Shown in pieces: positions 1-8,579 of a stretch of 64,000 bases of DNA. This DNA is from Pararhizobium sp. YC-54 (GTDB taxonomy: Bacteria > Pseudomonadota > Alphaproteobacteria > Rhizobiales > Rhizobiaceae): assembly GCF_025847205.1 (NCBI RefSeq), contig NZ_JAOYTH010000003.1, forward strand, positions 248,001-312,000, in the 5' to 3' direction. The translations under genes were made by a program, and so were the position numbers. Position 1 is the stretch's first letter. Each line of letters begins with the position of its first letter. Below the pieces are notes generated by a model. The model saw only the letters and a list, made by a program, of their open reading frames with translations. It ran no database searches and was not told the DNA's origin.

Positions 1-1189
1 CGTGGCCCTTCGGGTCGGCATGCACGGCATGATGCGACAGGGCGAGAACGACGAGAAACAGGATTGGCACGCAGGTGAAGACGATCGAAAAGCCGGTGTG
101 CTCTGCAATAAACCCGATCAGCGAGGGTGCAAACAGCATGCCGGAATAGCCCATGAACGTGGCGACCGACAGCCCGATGCCCGGTGCCAGGCCCGGCATG
201 TTGCCGGCGGCGGAAAAGGCAATCGGCACCATGTTGGAAATGCCGACACCGGCGAGCGCAAAACCGAGTATGGCGAGCGGAGCATTGGGTGCCAGACCCG
301 CGAGGACGAGGCCGACCAGCGCCGTCAGTGTGCAGACGCGCAGGGTTTTCACCCCACCGAACCGGTCGCGGACATGATCGCCGGCAAAACGCATGATCGC
401 CATCGTGGCCGAAAAGGCGGCAAAGCCGAAGCCGGACATCGCCACCGATGCTCCCAGCTCGTTGCGCAGGTAGAGCGCGCCCCAATCGAGCACCGTGCCT
501 TCCGGCACCATGGAGAACAGCGCCACCAGACCGATCAGCCAGGGCAGCGGCGTCATGGGCAGCCGCAGCTTCTGCTTGGCGACATCCGGATGCGGCTGAT
601 CGGCAAGGATCATCGGCCAGGCGACGGCCAGCACCGCAAGGCAGAACAGGGTAACGAGAACAGCGTGCACATAGACGCCGAAATGCGCCATGACCAGGCC
701 GCCGCTCGCAGCGCCGATCAGGCCACCGAGGCTCCAATAGGCATGGCAGGACGACATGATCGCCCGGCGCATCGATTTCTCGACCTCCACCGCATTGGCA
801 TTCATCGCCACGTCCATGGCGCCGACGAAGCCGCCAAGCAGGAACATGCCGATCGCGGCCGTCCAGACATTGGGAAGAAGCGTCAGGAGCAGAAGCAGCG
901 GCGACAGGATAATTGCCGTCACCTTCACCACCTTCTGCGATCCCATCCGGGCGATGAAGCCGCCGGCAATCGGCATCAACACCAGCGAACCGATGCCGAA
1001 GGCGAGGATCAGAAGACCGAGCACGCTTTCGCCGATGCCGAGCTTGTCCTTGAATTCCGGAATCTTCGGCGCCCAGCTTCCGGTGACGAAACCGTTCATC
1101 AGGAACAGCAGGGAGACCGCAAGCCTTGTCTTCGGCATGTAACCCGACCGGGCGGCAACCTGTGGCTGGATGATGGTGTGTTGATCCAT
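1..1189 (-). CDS. MFS transporter (partial, 3' end beyond left edge)
   Basis: Reading the minus strand from an ATG at 1189 gives an uninterrupted frame of 396 codons that leaves the window at base 1, so the C-terminus is missing. The product starts MDQHTIIQPQVAARSG and then shows regularly spaced hydrophobic helices separated by short basic loops, as in the major facilitator superfamily. The stretches GSWAPKIPEFK after helix 1 and GGFVGAMDVAMNANAVEVE before helix 5 resemble the YbjJ-type MFS branch, so a role as an inner-membrane efflux or sugar-related carrier is likely, substrate unknown. It lies about 30 bases downstream of a VOC gene and a DeoR regulator on the same strand, suggesting one transcript. 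A long plus-strand frame over the same region is an antisense artefact of high GC content. Confidence 0.85.
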   Translation of the reverse strand, partial: MDQHTIIQPQVAARSGYMPKTRLAVSLLFLMNGFVTGSWAPKIPEFKDKLGIGESVLGLLILAFGIGSLVLMPIAGGFIARMGSQKVVKVTAIILSPLLLLLTLLPNVWTAAIGMFLLGGFVGAMDVAMNANAVEVEKSMRRAIMSSCHAYWSLGGLIGAASGGLVMAHFGVYVHAVLVTLFCLAVLAVAWPMILADQPHPDVAKQKLRLPMTPLPWLIGLVALFSMVPEGTVLDWGALYLRNELGASVAMSGFGFAAFSATMAIMRFAGDHVRDRFGGVKTLRVCTLTALVGLVLAGLAPNAPLAILGFALAGVGISNMVPIAFSAAGNMPGLAPGIGLSVATFMGYSGMLFAPSLIGFIAEHTGFSIVFTCVPILFLVVLALSHHAVHADPKGH

Positions 1190-1219
1190 GATTTTTTCCT
1201 GTGCGATCCGCTGCCGGAT

Positions 1220-1603
1220 TCAAACCGTGATTTCGATAGGGTTGCCGTCGGGGTCCTCAAGAACCGCCTCATAGAAACCGTCGCCCGTCATGCGGGCCGG
1301 AGAAACGAGAGTGCCCGACGCCGCCGCTCGCGCCGCCATCGCATCGACGGCCTCGCGGCTGCCAAGCGACAGAGCGAGATGCGCATAACCCTGGCGCTCG
1401 CCTTGTCCATTCTGAGGCGCAATCCACGGGCCTTGCATGATCTCGATCGATGGCCCGTCCTTCAGATACAGGAACCGCGAGGAGAAGCCGGGGCGTCTTG
1501 CGCTTTCATAAAGATCGCCGACGGTAGCGCCGAAGGTTTCGGCCCAGAAGTGACACAGGCGTTCGAGGTCGGCGGTCCATAGGGCGACATGGGCGATCCT
1601 CAT
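1220..1603 (-). CDS. VOC family (glyoxalase/bleomycin-resistance-like) protein
   Basis: A 127-residue protein, the normal size for a single vicinal-oxygen-chelate domain. It opens with MRIAHVALWTADLERLCHFW, the typical first beta strand with a metal-ligand His (H5), and ends with a second half-module containing DGFYEAVLEDPDGNPIEI, where the Glu of NPIEI is the usual last metal ligand. This predicts a small cytosolic metal-dependent lyase, dioxygenase or binding protein of unknown substrate. The start ATG overlaps the DeoR stop by 4 bases (ATGA), so the two are translationally coupled and probably act with the downstream MFS transporter. The family is certain; the specific reaction cannot be told. 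Confidence 0.85.
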   Translation of the reverse strand: MRIAHVALWTADLERLCHFWAETFGATVGDLYESARRPGFSSRFLYLKDGPSIEIMQGPWIAPQNGQGERQGYAHLALSLGSREAVDAMAARAAASGTLVSPARMTGDGFYEAVLEDPDGNPIEITV

Positions 1604-2382
1604 GGCCTTGCTCCTCCGGCGTAAACGACGTCAACGCCTTGACTGCCGTAAAGGTCGGCGGCGTTTCCGGCTGCGTCATGCTCGACGATCAGTGTCGCGC
1701 ATTCCTGCGTGGCAATGACCGTATGCGGCGCCGATGTGCCCAGCTTGTCGTTGATCACGGCGGCGAGCACCGAGGTGCTGTTGCGGGCAACAAGCCGCTT
1801 GAACTCCGCATCCTCATATTCGAAAGCGGTCAGCCCGGCGTTCACATCGACGCCACAGACCCCGAGAATGCACAGATCCGGCCGCAGCACGGAAACATCG
1901 CGCTGCGCCTTGGCGCCGACTGCGGCACCGACCTGCCGGTTGATCTTGCCGCCGATCAGGATGAGATCGATGCCCGGGTTTTCCATCAGCACGGCCGCAA
2001 TCAGCGGTGCATTGGTCACCGCCGTCAGCTCCACTCCGGCAGGAAGCGCCTGGGCGATCGCAAGATTGGTCGAACTGGCGTCGAAGAAGACCGTCATGCC
2101 GGGCTTGACGAAGGGAACGGCAGCCGCAGCAAGGGCCGCCTTGCGTTCGGGCGCTTCACCGACACGCTGGGAGAGCGTCGTACCGCCGGGGGCGATCGGT
2201 AGGGCTCCGCCATAGACCCGCTCGCACAGACCGGCGGCCGCCAGTTCGCGCAGATCCCTGCGGATCGTGTCCTCGGAAACATTGAATTCGTGCGCGAGGT
2301 CAACCGCCAGCACCCGGCCGGACAGCCGCAACCGGTCCTGGATCAGGCTTTGTCTCTGTCGTAGAAGCAGCTCTGTCTGCAT
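1600..2382 (-). CDS. DeoR/GlpR-family transcriptional regulator
   Basis: A 260-residue protein with the standard DeoR layout. Residues 1-57 form a winged helix-turn-helix (LAHEFNVSEDTIRRDLREL) followed by the family signature VYGGA. Residues about 75-230 form the DeoRC sugar-phosphate sensor, with PFVKPGMTVFFDASST and LIGGKINRQVGAAVG. Such proteins usually repress sugar or sugar-phosphate genes and are released by a phosphorylated intermediate. It is the first gene of a VOC-MFS transcript and faces an amino acid ABC importer across a 306-base gap, so it probably controls one or both directions. A 14-bp perfect palindrome of TTTCG/CGAAA type lies in that gap and is a plausible operator. Confidence 0.9.
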   Translation of the reverse strand: MQTELLLRQRQSLIQDRLRLSGRVLAVDLAHEFNVSEDTIRRDLRELAAAGLCERVYGGALPIAPGGTTLSQRVGEAPERKAALAAAAVPFVKPGMTVFFDASSTNLAIAQALPAGVELTAVTNAPLIAAVLMENPGIDLILIGGKINRQVGAAVGAKAQRDVSVLRPDLCILGVCGVDVNAGLTAFEYEDAEFKRLVARNSTSVLAAVINDKLGTSAPHTVIATQECATLIVEHDAAGNAADLYGSQGVDVVYAGGARP

Positions 2383-2688
2383 GGCAAAATCAAATCAGGC
2401 ATGAATGAGTGTGAATCGGCACAAACGTGCATACTCGCACGCACCCTGAATTTCAATCGATTTATGTGATTTTCGCGAAAATGACGGAGGCTTTGCCGCA
2501 AAAATCGGCACCCTCGCCTTGATTTTACTCGCCAAGCGCCAAATTTGCGTTGAAACGGCATGAATTTGAGAAAAACCTTTCGCTGCTGCGGCGCACAATG
2601 AAGTTTTGTGCGCTGTCTTGCATCGGGCGGTATGCGATTGTCCCTTCACACCGGCAGACGGGCCGGACCAAAAAGATGGAAAAACAAA
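2383..2688. other. Divergent intergenic region, no gene seen
   Basis: This 306-base gap separates the DeoR gene (minus) and the amino acid binding protein gene (plus), so it must hold promoters for both. It is more AT-rich than its flanks. No convincing small ORF with a ribosome binding site is seen. It holds one perfect palindrome (listed separately) and a TGTGAATCGGCACAAACG stretch of unknown meaning. Confidence 0.6.
2469..2482. promoter_or_regulatory. Perfect palindrome, candidate DeoR-type operator
   Basis: ATTTTCGCGAAAAT is a perfect 14-bp palindrome placed 87 bases upstream of the DeoR gene start and about 200 bases upstream of the divergent ABC genes. TTTCG-type half sites are known for DeoR/GlpR-family repressors. 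The link to this regulator is an inference from position and sequence only. Confidence 0.4.
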
Positions 2689-3465
2689 ATGAAATGGGTT
2701 CCCACACTTCTCGCCGCTGCCGCTTTCGCCCAGCTGGTTTCGTTCGGCACGGCTATCGCCGGTGAAAACCTCGAAGCCATCAAGTCGGCTGGCGCGCTGA
2801 AGATCGGCACGGAAGGCACCTACGCACCGTTCACCTACCATGACGAGAGCGGCAAGCTCGTCGGCTTCGACGTCGAGATCGGCGAAGCCGTCGCCAAAAA
2901 GCTGGGCGTCAAGGCCGAGTTCCTCGAAGGCAAGTGGGACGGCCTGATCGCCGGCCTCGATGCCAACCGCTACGACGCCGTCATCAACCAGGTCGGCATC
3001 ACCGAAGAGCGCAAGAAGAAGTACGATTTCTCCGAGCCCTACATCGCCTCGAAGGCCGTTTTGATCGTCAAGGCCGACAATGCCGACATCAAGGACTTTC
3101 CGGACCTGAAGGGCAAGAATGCCGCCCAGTCGCTGACCAGTAATTTCGGCAAGCTGGCGCAGGCTTCCGGCGCTGAACTCGTCGGCACCGATGGCTTCGA
3201 CCAGTCGATCCAGCTGGTTCTGACCGGCCGCGCCGACGCAACGATCAACGACAGCCTCTCCTTCCTCGACTTCAAGAAGAAGAAGCCGGATGCGCCGGTC
3301 AAGATCGCTGCCGAACAGGCGAATGCCGACTATTCCGGCATCATCGTGCGCAAGGGCGAGCCTGAACTTCTCGAAGCCATCAACAAGGCACTCGTCGAGA
3401 TCAAGGCAGACGGCACCTACGACGCGATTTCGCAGAAATATTTCGGCGCAGACGTTTCGAAGTAA
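2689..3465 (+). CDS. Amino acid ABC transporter periplasmic binding protein (FliY/TcyJ-like)
   Basis: A 258-residue type 3 solute-binding protein for the periplasm. The ATG at 2689 was chosen because it gives a clean signal peptide (MKWVPTLLAAAAFAQLVSFG, cleavage near ATAIAG-E) and has an AAGATGGA-like ribosome site upstream; the longer frame to 2608 would bury the signal. The mature part shows the family markers: ALKIGTEGTYAPF, GFDVEIGEAVAKKLG, the WDGLIAGLDANRYDAVIN signature near residue 85, and a C-terminal ADGTYDAISQKYFG. It is closest in feel to the cystine-binding FliY branch, but polar amino acid specificity is not settled. A single permease and an ATPase follow, completing the importer. 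Confidence 0.9.
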   Translation: MKWVPTLLAAAAFAQLVSFGTAIAGENLEAIKSAGALKIGTEGTYAPFTYHDESGKLVGFDVEIGEAVAKKLGVKAEFLEGKWDGLIAGLDANRYDAVINQVGITEERKKKYDFSEPYIASKAVLIVKADNADIKDFPDLKGKNAAQSLTSNFGKLAQASGAELVGTDGFDQSIQLVLTGRADATINDSLSFLDFKKKKPDAPVKIAAEQANADYSGIIVRKGEPELLEAINKALVEIKADGTYDAISQKYFGADVSK

Positions 3466-3573
3466 CCTTTGGAACGGCGCAGCCGGACAGGTTTCGCCGC
3501 GCCCTTGTCTGAACTATAAGTCATGATCCGTTCCGGCATCCGGGGCGGATCATGTCGTTTGAAAGGCCCGCCC

Positions 3574-4254
3574 GTGCCCCCTTGGCTACAACTGATGCTC
3601 GATTCGCTGCTGCCGCTTTTGCGGGCCGGGCTGATCTTCACAATTCCACTGACACTGCTTTCCTTCACGCTGGGGTTGGCGCTTGGTCTCCTGACCGCCG
3701 TCGCGCGGCTGTTCGGCCCGCGGCCGCTGGTCGCGGTGGCGCGGTTCTATGTCTGGGTCATTCGCGGCACGCCGCTGCTCGTCCAGCTCTTCGTCATCTT
3801 CTACGGCCTGCCGAGCCTCGGAATCCTGCTCGACGCCTTCCCTGCGGCCCTGATCGGCTTCACGCTCAACATCGGCGCCTATACGTCCGAGATCATCCGC
3901 GCCGTCATCTCCTCGGTGCCGCGCGGCCAGTGGGAGGCCGCCTATTCGATCGGCATGAGCTGGAGCCAGGCGATGCGCCGCACCATCCTGCCGCAGGCAG
4001 CGCGTGTTGCCGTGCCGCCTTTGTCGAACACGTTCATTTCGCTGGTGAAAGACACGTCGCTTGCCGCTGCCATCACCGTGCCGGAGCTGTTTCAGACCGC
4101 ACAGCGCATCGTCGCCACCACTTACGAGCCGCTGATCCTCTATATCGAGGCGGCTCTGCTCTATCTGGCCGTGAGCTCGGTTCTTTCCGCCCTGCAGGTG
4201 CGGCTGGAAACCCGCTTTGCCCGCTATGGCGGCTTCCTGGAGGCGCGCACATGA
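3574..4254 (+). CDS. Amino acid ABC transporter permease (HisM/YecS type)
   Basis: An inner-membrane permease of about 226 residues if started at the GTG at 3574, which has a GAAAGG site about 7 bases upstream. An ATG at 3595 (MLDSLLPLLRAG) is an alternative and 3523 is possible but less likely. About five membrane helices are visible. The EAA loop reads GAYTSEIIRAVISSVPRGQWEAA..., which contacts the ATPase, and the segment VKDTSLAAAITVPELF is typical of the HisMQ/GlnP family. Only one permease gene is present, so it is presumably a homodimer as in YecS/TcyL systems. Its stop overlaps the ATPase start as ATGA, showing tight coupling. Confidence 0.9.
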   Translation: MPPWLQLMLDSLLPLLRAGLIFTIPLTLLSFTLGLALGLLTAVARLFGPRPLVAVARFYVWVIRGTPLLVQLFVIFYGLPSLGILLDAFPAALIGFTLNIGAYTSEIIRAVISSVPRGQWEAAYSIGMSWSQAMRRTILPQAARVAVPPLSNTFISLVKDTSLAAAITVPELFQTAQRIVATTYEPLILYIEAALLYLAVSSVLSALQVRLETRFARYGGFLEART

Positions 4255-5012
4255 TCGAGCTCACCCATATCGAAAAACGTTTCGGCGACAACGTCGTCCT
4301 GAAGGACATCAGCGTCACCATCGCCGAGGGCACGGTGACCGCGCTGGTCGGCCCGTCCGGCGGTGGCAAGAGCACACTGCTGCGCTGCGTCAACCTCCTG
4401 GAAATTCCGACAGCCGGCACGATCAAGCTCGGCGAAGAGCAGATCACCTTTACACCCAACAGAAAGACCGGCTGGGACGCCATCCAGCGCCTGCGCCGCC
4501 AGACCGGCATGGTCTTCCAGAATTTCCAGCTGTTCCCGCACCAGACGGCAATCGAAAACGTCATGGAAGGACTGGTCACGGTGCTGAAATGGCCGAAGGA
4601 GAGGGCAAGAACACGGGCGCAGGAATTGCTCGAAAAGGTCGGCATGGCCCACAAGGCAGATGCCTGGCCGGCCACCCTTTCCGGCGGCCAGCAACAGCGC
4701 GTCGCCATCGCCCGCGCACTTGCCCCTTCCCCGCGCGTGCTGCTCTGCGACGAGCCGACCTCGGCGCTGGATCCGGAACTGGCCGAAGAAGTCGTCGAAG
4801 TGCTGAACCGGCTTGCGGCCGAAGGCACGACGATGATCATGGCGACCCATGATCTGCGGCTTGCCTCCAAGGTCGCCGATCAGGTGCTTTTCCTCGACGG
4901 TGGCCTGATCGTCGAAAGCGGCGCGCCGAAGACCATATTCCAGACGCCCGAGCGCGAGCGGACGAAGAAATTCATCTCGTCGCTGAGTGCGGGGAACAAC
5001 TACGATATCTGA
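4251..5012 (+). CDS. Amino acid ABC transporter ATP-binding protein (YecC/GlnQ type)
   Basis: A 253-residue cytoplasmic ATPase that powers the preceding importer. It has a Walker A GPSGGGKST (residues about 34-42), Q-loop VFQNFQLFPH, the ABC signature LSGGQQQRVAIARAL, Walker B VLLCDEPTSALD, and the H-loop His in MATHDLRLA. The insertion between Walker A and the Q-loop (FTPNRKTGWDAIQRLR) resembles cystine-type YecC/TcyN ATPases. The ATG at 4251 overlaps the permease stop. This is the last gene of the three-gene operon; a stem-loop follows its stop. Confidence 0.93.
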   Translation: MIELTHIEKRFGDNVVLKDISVTIAEGTVTALVGPSGGGKSTLLRCVNLLEIPTAGTIKLGEEQITFTPNRKTGWDAIQRLRRQTGMVFQNFQLFPHQTAIENVMEGLVTVLKWPKERARTRAQELLEKVGMAHKADAWPATLSGGQQQRVAIARALAPSPRVLLCDEPTSALDPELAEEVVEVLNRLAAEGTTMIMATHDLRLASKVADQVLFLDGGLIVESGAPKTIFQTPERERTKKFISSLSAGNNYDI

Positions 5013-5463
5013 AGGGAGTAGCGCCGCCCCATGGACAATCATGCGGCGGCGCTGGAGCCAGCTCGTTGATATGGGCTGCTGACATCGCACGCCGCAAACG
5101 GCTGCCGTCTCCTTCATGGTATCTGAAGCTATTCTTCCGCCCCCACTCTCCCCGCTCCGCGCCCTTGGGCATCCGTCTGTTTCCCTGGGAACACGATGGG
5201 GCTTACGCCCTTGCCTATAACCTTCAGTGCCCGGGCATTGCCTAAAGCAACAGCAGCGGGTATTGGAGCAACGTCTGAACGTGTTGTTTAAGGGATGGAG
5301 GCATCAGACAGATAAGCTATTCACAATTCAAAATATTAGAATTTTATAACGTAACTATTGGCGCAAATTCACCCGACGGCTGAACAACTGGCCCAGCACC
5401 GCCCGATACCGGGCGTGGCTTTAAAATAGTTATGGATTTCAAATACATCAATCGGAGATGAAA
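5013..5463. other. Intergenic region before RTX gene, no gene seen
   Basis: About 450 bases without a supportable ORF. It begins with the operon-end hairpin and has a TGCCCGGGCA palindrome at 5228-5237. The last 130 bases are AT-rich and hold a CGCCCG-ATAC-CGGGCG hairpin at 5400-5415 followed by TTTAAAATAG. The promoter of the RTX gene should lie here. Confidence 0.5.
5020..5053 (+). terminator. Stem-loop after the ABC operon
   Basis: AGCGCCGCC (5020-5028) pairs perfectly with GGCGGCGCT (5045-5053) around a 16-base loop, 8 bases after the ATPase stop. There is no T run, so it may be a Rho-dependent or 3'-end-protecting hairpin and not a classic terminator. Confidence 0.4.
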
Positions 5464-8400
5464 ATGGCAACTATTATAGGAACAGCCGGCAATGACATAT
5501 TGCTCGGAAACGATCTCGAAGATGATTTCATCATGGCCGATGCTGGAGCCGATAAGATCAACGGCGGCATGGGCGGCGATTTTATTATGGCCGGTGACGG
5601 CGCCGATACGGCAGATGGATCGTTTCAAGGGGATAATATTCAGGGCGATGCCGGTGACGATACGCTAAACGGCAACAGCGGCAATGACTATATCGACGGC
5701 GGCACAGGCAAGGACAAGCTCAATGGCGGCAGTGGCCAGGACATGCTCGTTGCCGGAACGCTGGCAACGGCAGCGGGCGATGTTGCCGATGGCGGTTCCG
5801 GCACCGACCGGCTGATGGCCGACTATTCGTCATCGGCCGTCAAACTCAACATCGCGATCAAGGACTGGATCACGCCGCAGACACTGACGGGCGGCATCCA
5901 GGCAACCAATGTCGAATCGTTCTGGATCACCGGCAGCACATTCGATGACACGATCACAGGCGGCAACTATGCCGATATGTTCGACGGAGGCGCGGGCAAC
6001 GATACGCTGTCGGGCGGCCGCGGTTTTGACATGCTGCAGGGCGGCGATGGCAGCGATACCCTGCGCGGCGGCTATGGCGTTGACTACCTGTCAGGCGATG
6101 CCGGGAACGATATTCTGTATGGCGATCAAGGCTTTGACTTTCTTTCCGGCGGCATCGGAAATGACAGGCTCTACGGCGGTGACAGCTTCGATACGCTCTA
6201 TGGCGGTGACGGCACGGACACTATTTTCGGTGGCACTGGCGATGATTCCATTGCGGGTGATTCCGGAGACGACGCGCTCAGGGGCGACTCGGGCAATGAT
6301 TCGATCGACGGTGGTGCGGGCAACGACACGATCGATGGCGGCATCGGCAACGATACGATCAGCTATTACTATGGTGAGGGCACCGATACCATCACCGACG
6401 CCGGCGGTAGCGATCGCCTGACCGTGCGCAATTTCACCGGTAATTTCACTGCCAAGGCTACAACCGAGGTCAATACGCTGGCCGGCGGAACGACCTTCAA
6501 GGGCATGGATCACTACACGATCTATGCAACCGGCACCGGTGTGAACAAGATCACCACGGGCACTGGCAATGATATCGTCGACGCGGGAGCCGGCAATGAC
6601 TGGATCAATGGCGCCGATGGAAACGATACCCTCTATGCCGGCCTCGGCAAGGATACTGTCTATGGCGGCAACGGCAACGACACCGTCAGCCTTGGCGATG
6701 ACGGTTCAGACATCGGCGATGGCGGTGCCGGAACCGATGAGGTCATCGTCGATCGCCGGTCATTGACCGCAGGCCAGACCTTCTCCGTCAGCGGAACCAC
6801 GGCAACATTGACGGATGGCACCAGCCTGAAGAACTTCGAGCACTACACGGTGTCCTTCGGAAAGGGCAATGATGTCGTCAAGTCGGTCGGTACGGCGCAG
6901 AGTGTTTCCTTCTATGGCTATGATGGCAGCGATACGCTGATCGGCACCAGCGGTTCGGATGAACTCGATGGTGGCAACGGCAATGATACGCTGACCTCCG
7001 GGGCCGGCTCCGACTGGATTTATGACAATGGCGGCACCAACGTCATCAAATCCGGTGACGGGTCCGATACTGTCCGCGTGGGCGATGCCTATAGCGGCGG
7101 TGCTATCGGCCACAACACGGTTGACATGGGAACCGGCGACGACAGCTTCTACCGCACCGCATCGACCGGAAAACTCTCGCTGGATGGCGGCACGGGCACG
7201 GACTTCGCCTCGATCGACTTCAGCAAATACACCGCCGGTATCACCTTCAAGCTGGCCGCCAGCGTAACGGCGACCAATGCTCCGGTAACGGTCAAGAATG
7301 TCGAACGGGTGGCCCTTGTCGGTGGCAGCGGCAATGATGTCTTCACCGGAGGCAGCCTGAGCGACGACCTGCGCGGCGGCACCGGCAGCGACACGCTGAC
7401 CGGCGGTGCAGGCAACGACACCATCGATGGTGGCCTCGGCAACGATACGCTGAAGGGCGGCACCGGCAACGACACGATCTATGGCGACGGCAGAACGCTG
7501 ACCGGAAGCAGGGACGCGATTTATGCCGAGGATGGCAACGACCTGGTCTATATGGGGATCGGCGACCGTGCGAACGGTGGCGCAGGCACGGATCGTGTCG
7601 TCCTCAATGTATCGGAGCAGACCAAGGACATTGCCTTCACCTTCTCAACGGGTACGGTCAATGTCGATGCCGCAACATCGTTCACTGCCTTCGAGGCCCT
7701 CGACTATATCGGCAGCAAGGGCAAGGACACGGTAACGGGCGGCAGTCTTGACGACAGCCTCGATGGTCGCGCCGGTAACGATATCCTCAGGGGCGGAAGC
7801 GGCACCGACACGCTGGAGGATGGCGCCGGTAACGACCAGCTCTTCGGCGATGCCGGGAACGATTGGCTCATCCGTTCGGATGCGACCAGTGCGGGTGCGG
7901 CCGGCACGGATATCTTCGATGGCGGCGCCGGCATCGACACGCTGTCGTTCCGGGAGGGCGCGACTTCGGTCGTCCTCGACCTGACGACCCAGTCCAAGAA
8001 CAAGGGGCTTGCGCTCGGCCTGACGGTCAAGAATGTCGAGATCGTTGAAGGCAGCGTCAATGACGACGACATTCGCGGCGATGCCAATGCCAATACCTTC
8101 TACGGCAACGGATCCGACGACGTGCTTGACGGCCGCGACGGCAACGACACGCTGGTTGGCGGTGCCGGTGACGATTGGCTGACCGGCGGCAAGGGCAACG
8201 ACAAGTTCGTCTTCGACGTCGATGGACGCGACGGCGAAGGTGACGTCATCACCGACTTCACCCGCGGCCAGGACAAGCTGGTGATCGACAAGAGCGACTA
8301 CCAGATTGCGGCCGGCGATACGGCCGTAACGCTTGTCGTCGGCGCCGATCCGGTGGCAACCAGCACGAAGGGCAGCTTCCTGTTCGAAAGCGACAATGGC

Positions 8401-8508
8401 CGCCTTTGGTTCGATGCCGACGGCAAGGGAACGGAAGCCGACCTCCAACTCGTCGCCATCCTGAAGAACGTCACCACGCTGTCGACGAGCGACTTCGCGT
8501 TCATTTGA
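5464..8508 (+). CDS. Large RTX (hemolysin-type calcium-binding repeat) protein
   Basis: A 1014-residue acidic protein made mostly of glycine/aspartate nonapeptide repeats of the GGxGxDxhx type, which fold into Ca2+-filled beta rolls outside the cell. Dense blocks lie near residues 5-98, 160-310, 365-425, 490-560, 620-690, 745-800 and 880-920. Between them sit about 60-residue non-repeat modules ending in motifs such as VKNVERVALVGGSGND. The C-terminus has DVITDFTRGQDKLVI and ends in hydrophobic FAFI, as in uncleaved type I secretion signals; no N-terminal signal peptide is present. No catalytic domain is recognisable. The ATG at 5464 was preferred to 5458 because GGAG at 5454-5457 is correctly spaced only for 5464. 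No HlyB/HlyD/TolC genes are nearby. Confidence 0.88.
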   Translation: MATIIGTAGNDILLGNDLEDDFIMADAGADKINGGMGGDFIMAGDGADTADGSFQGDNIQGDAGDDTLNGNSGNDYIDGGTGKDKLNGGSGQDMLVAGTLATAAGDVADGGSGTDRLMADYSSSAVKLNIAIKDWITPQTLTGGIQATNVESFWITGSTFDDTITGGNYADMFDGGAGNDTLSGGRGFDMLQGGDGSDTLRGGYGVDYLSGDAGNDILYGDQGFDFLSGGIGNDRLYGGDSFDTLYGGDGTDTIFGGTGDDSIAGDSGDDALRGDSGNDSIDGGAGNDTIDGGIGNDTISYYYGEGTDTITDAGGSDRLTVRNFTGNFTAKATTEVNTLAGGTTFKGMDHYTIYATGTGVNKITTGTGNDIVDAGAGNDWINGADGNDTLYAGLGKDTVYGGNGNDTVSLGDDGSDIGDGGAGTDEVIVDRRSLTAGQTFSVSGTTATLTDGTSLKNFEHYTVSFGKGNDVVKSVGTAQSVSFYGYDGSDTLIGTSGSDELDGGNGNDTLTSGAGSDWIYDNGGTNVIKSGDGSDTVRVGDAYSGGAIGHNTVDMGTGDDSFYRTASTGKLSLDGGTGTDFASIDFSKYTAGITFKLAASVTATNAPVTVKNVERVALVGGSGNDVFTGGSLSDDLRGGTGSDTLTGGAGNDTIDGGLGNDTLKGGTGNDTIYGDGRTLTGSRDAIYAEDGNDLVYMGIGDRANGGAGTDRVVLNVSEQTKDIAFTFSTGTVNVDAATSFTAFEALDYIGSKGKDTVTGGSLDDSLDGRAGNDILRGGSGTDTLEDGAGNDQLFGDAGNDWLIRSDATSAGAAGTDIFDGGAGIDTLSFREGATSVVLDLTTQSKNKGLALGLTVKNVEIVEGSVNDDDIRGDANANTFYGNGSDDVLDGRDGNDTLVGGAGDDWLTGGKGNDKFVFDVDGRDGEGDVITDFTRGQDKLVIDKSDYQIAAGDTAVTLVVGADPVATSTKGSFLFESDNGRLWFDADGKGTEADLQLVAILKNVTTLSTSDFAFI

Positions 8509-8534
8509 CAATTGAGTTGAGATTTTGAGACAAG

Positions 8535-8562
8535 CGCCCGCCCCGGATTTTCGGGGCGGGCG
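8535..8562 (+). terminator. Probable terminator after RTX gene
   Basis: CGCCCGCCCCG (8535-8545) pairs perfectly with CGGGGCGGGCG (8552-8562) around GATTTT. It lies between the RTX stop and the convergent rppH end and could serve both. The T run is weak (TTGAA). Confidence 0.6.
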
Positions 8563-8579
8563 TTGAACGTTGCGCGGTT

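Noticed and set aside
2..1582. A 526-codon open frame on the plus strand
   Set aside because: It is antisense to the MFS and VOC genes, has a Gln/Arg/His-rich composition without any fold, and arises from high GC codon bias on the opposite strand. The minus strand gives a clear MFS protein.
5228..5237. TGCCCGGGCA palindrome before the RTX gene
   Set aside because: A 10-bp GC-rich palindrome is expected by chance in this composition and its position is far from the gene start.
5464..8508. Repeated glycine/aspartate codons as a possible DNA repeat or CRISPR-like array
   Set aside because: The periodicity is at protein level (nonapeptide RTX repeats); the DNA units differ and there are no spacers.
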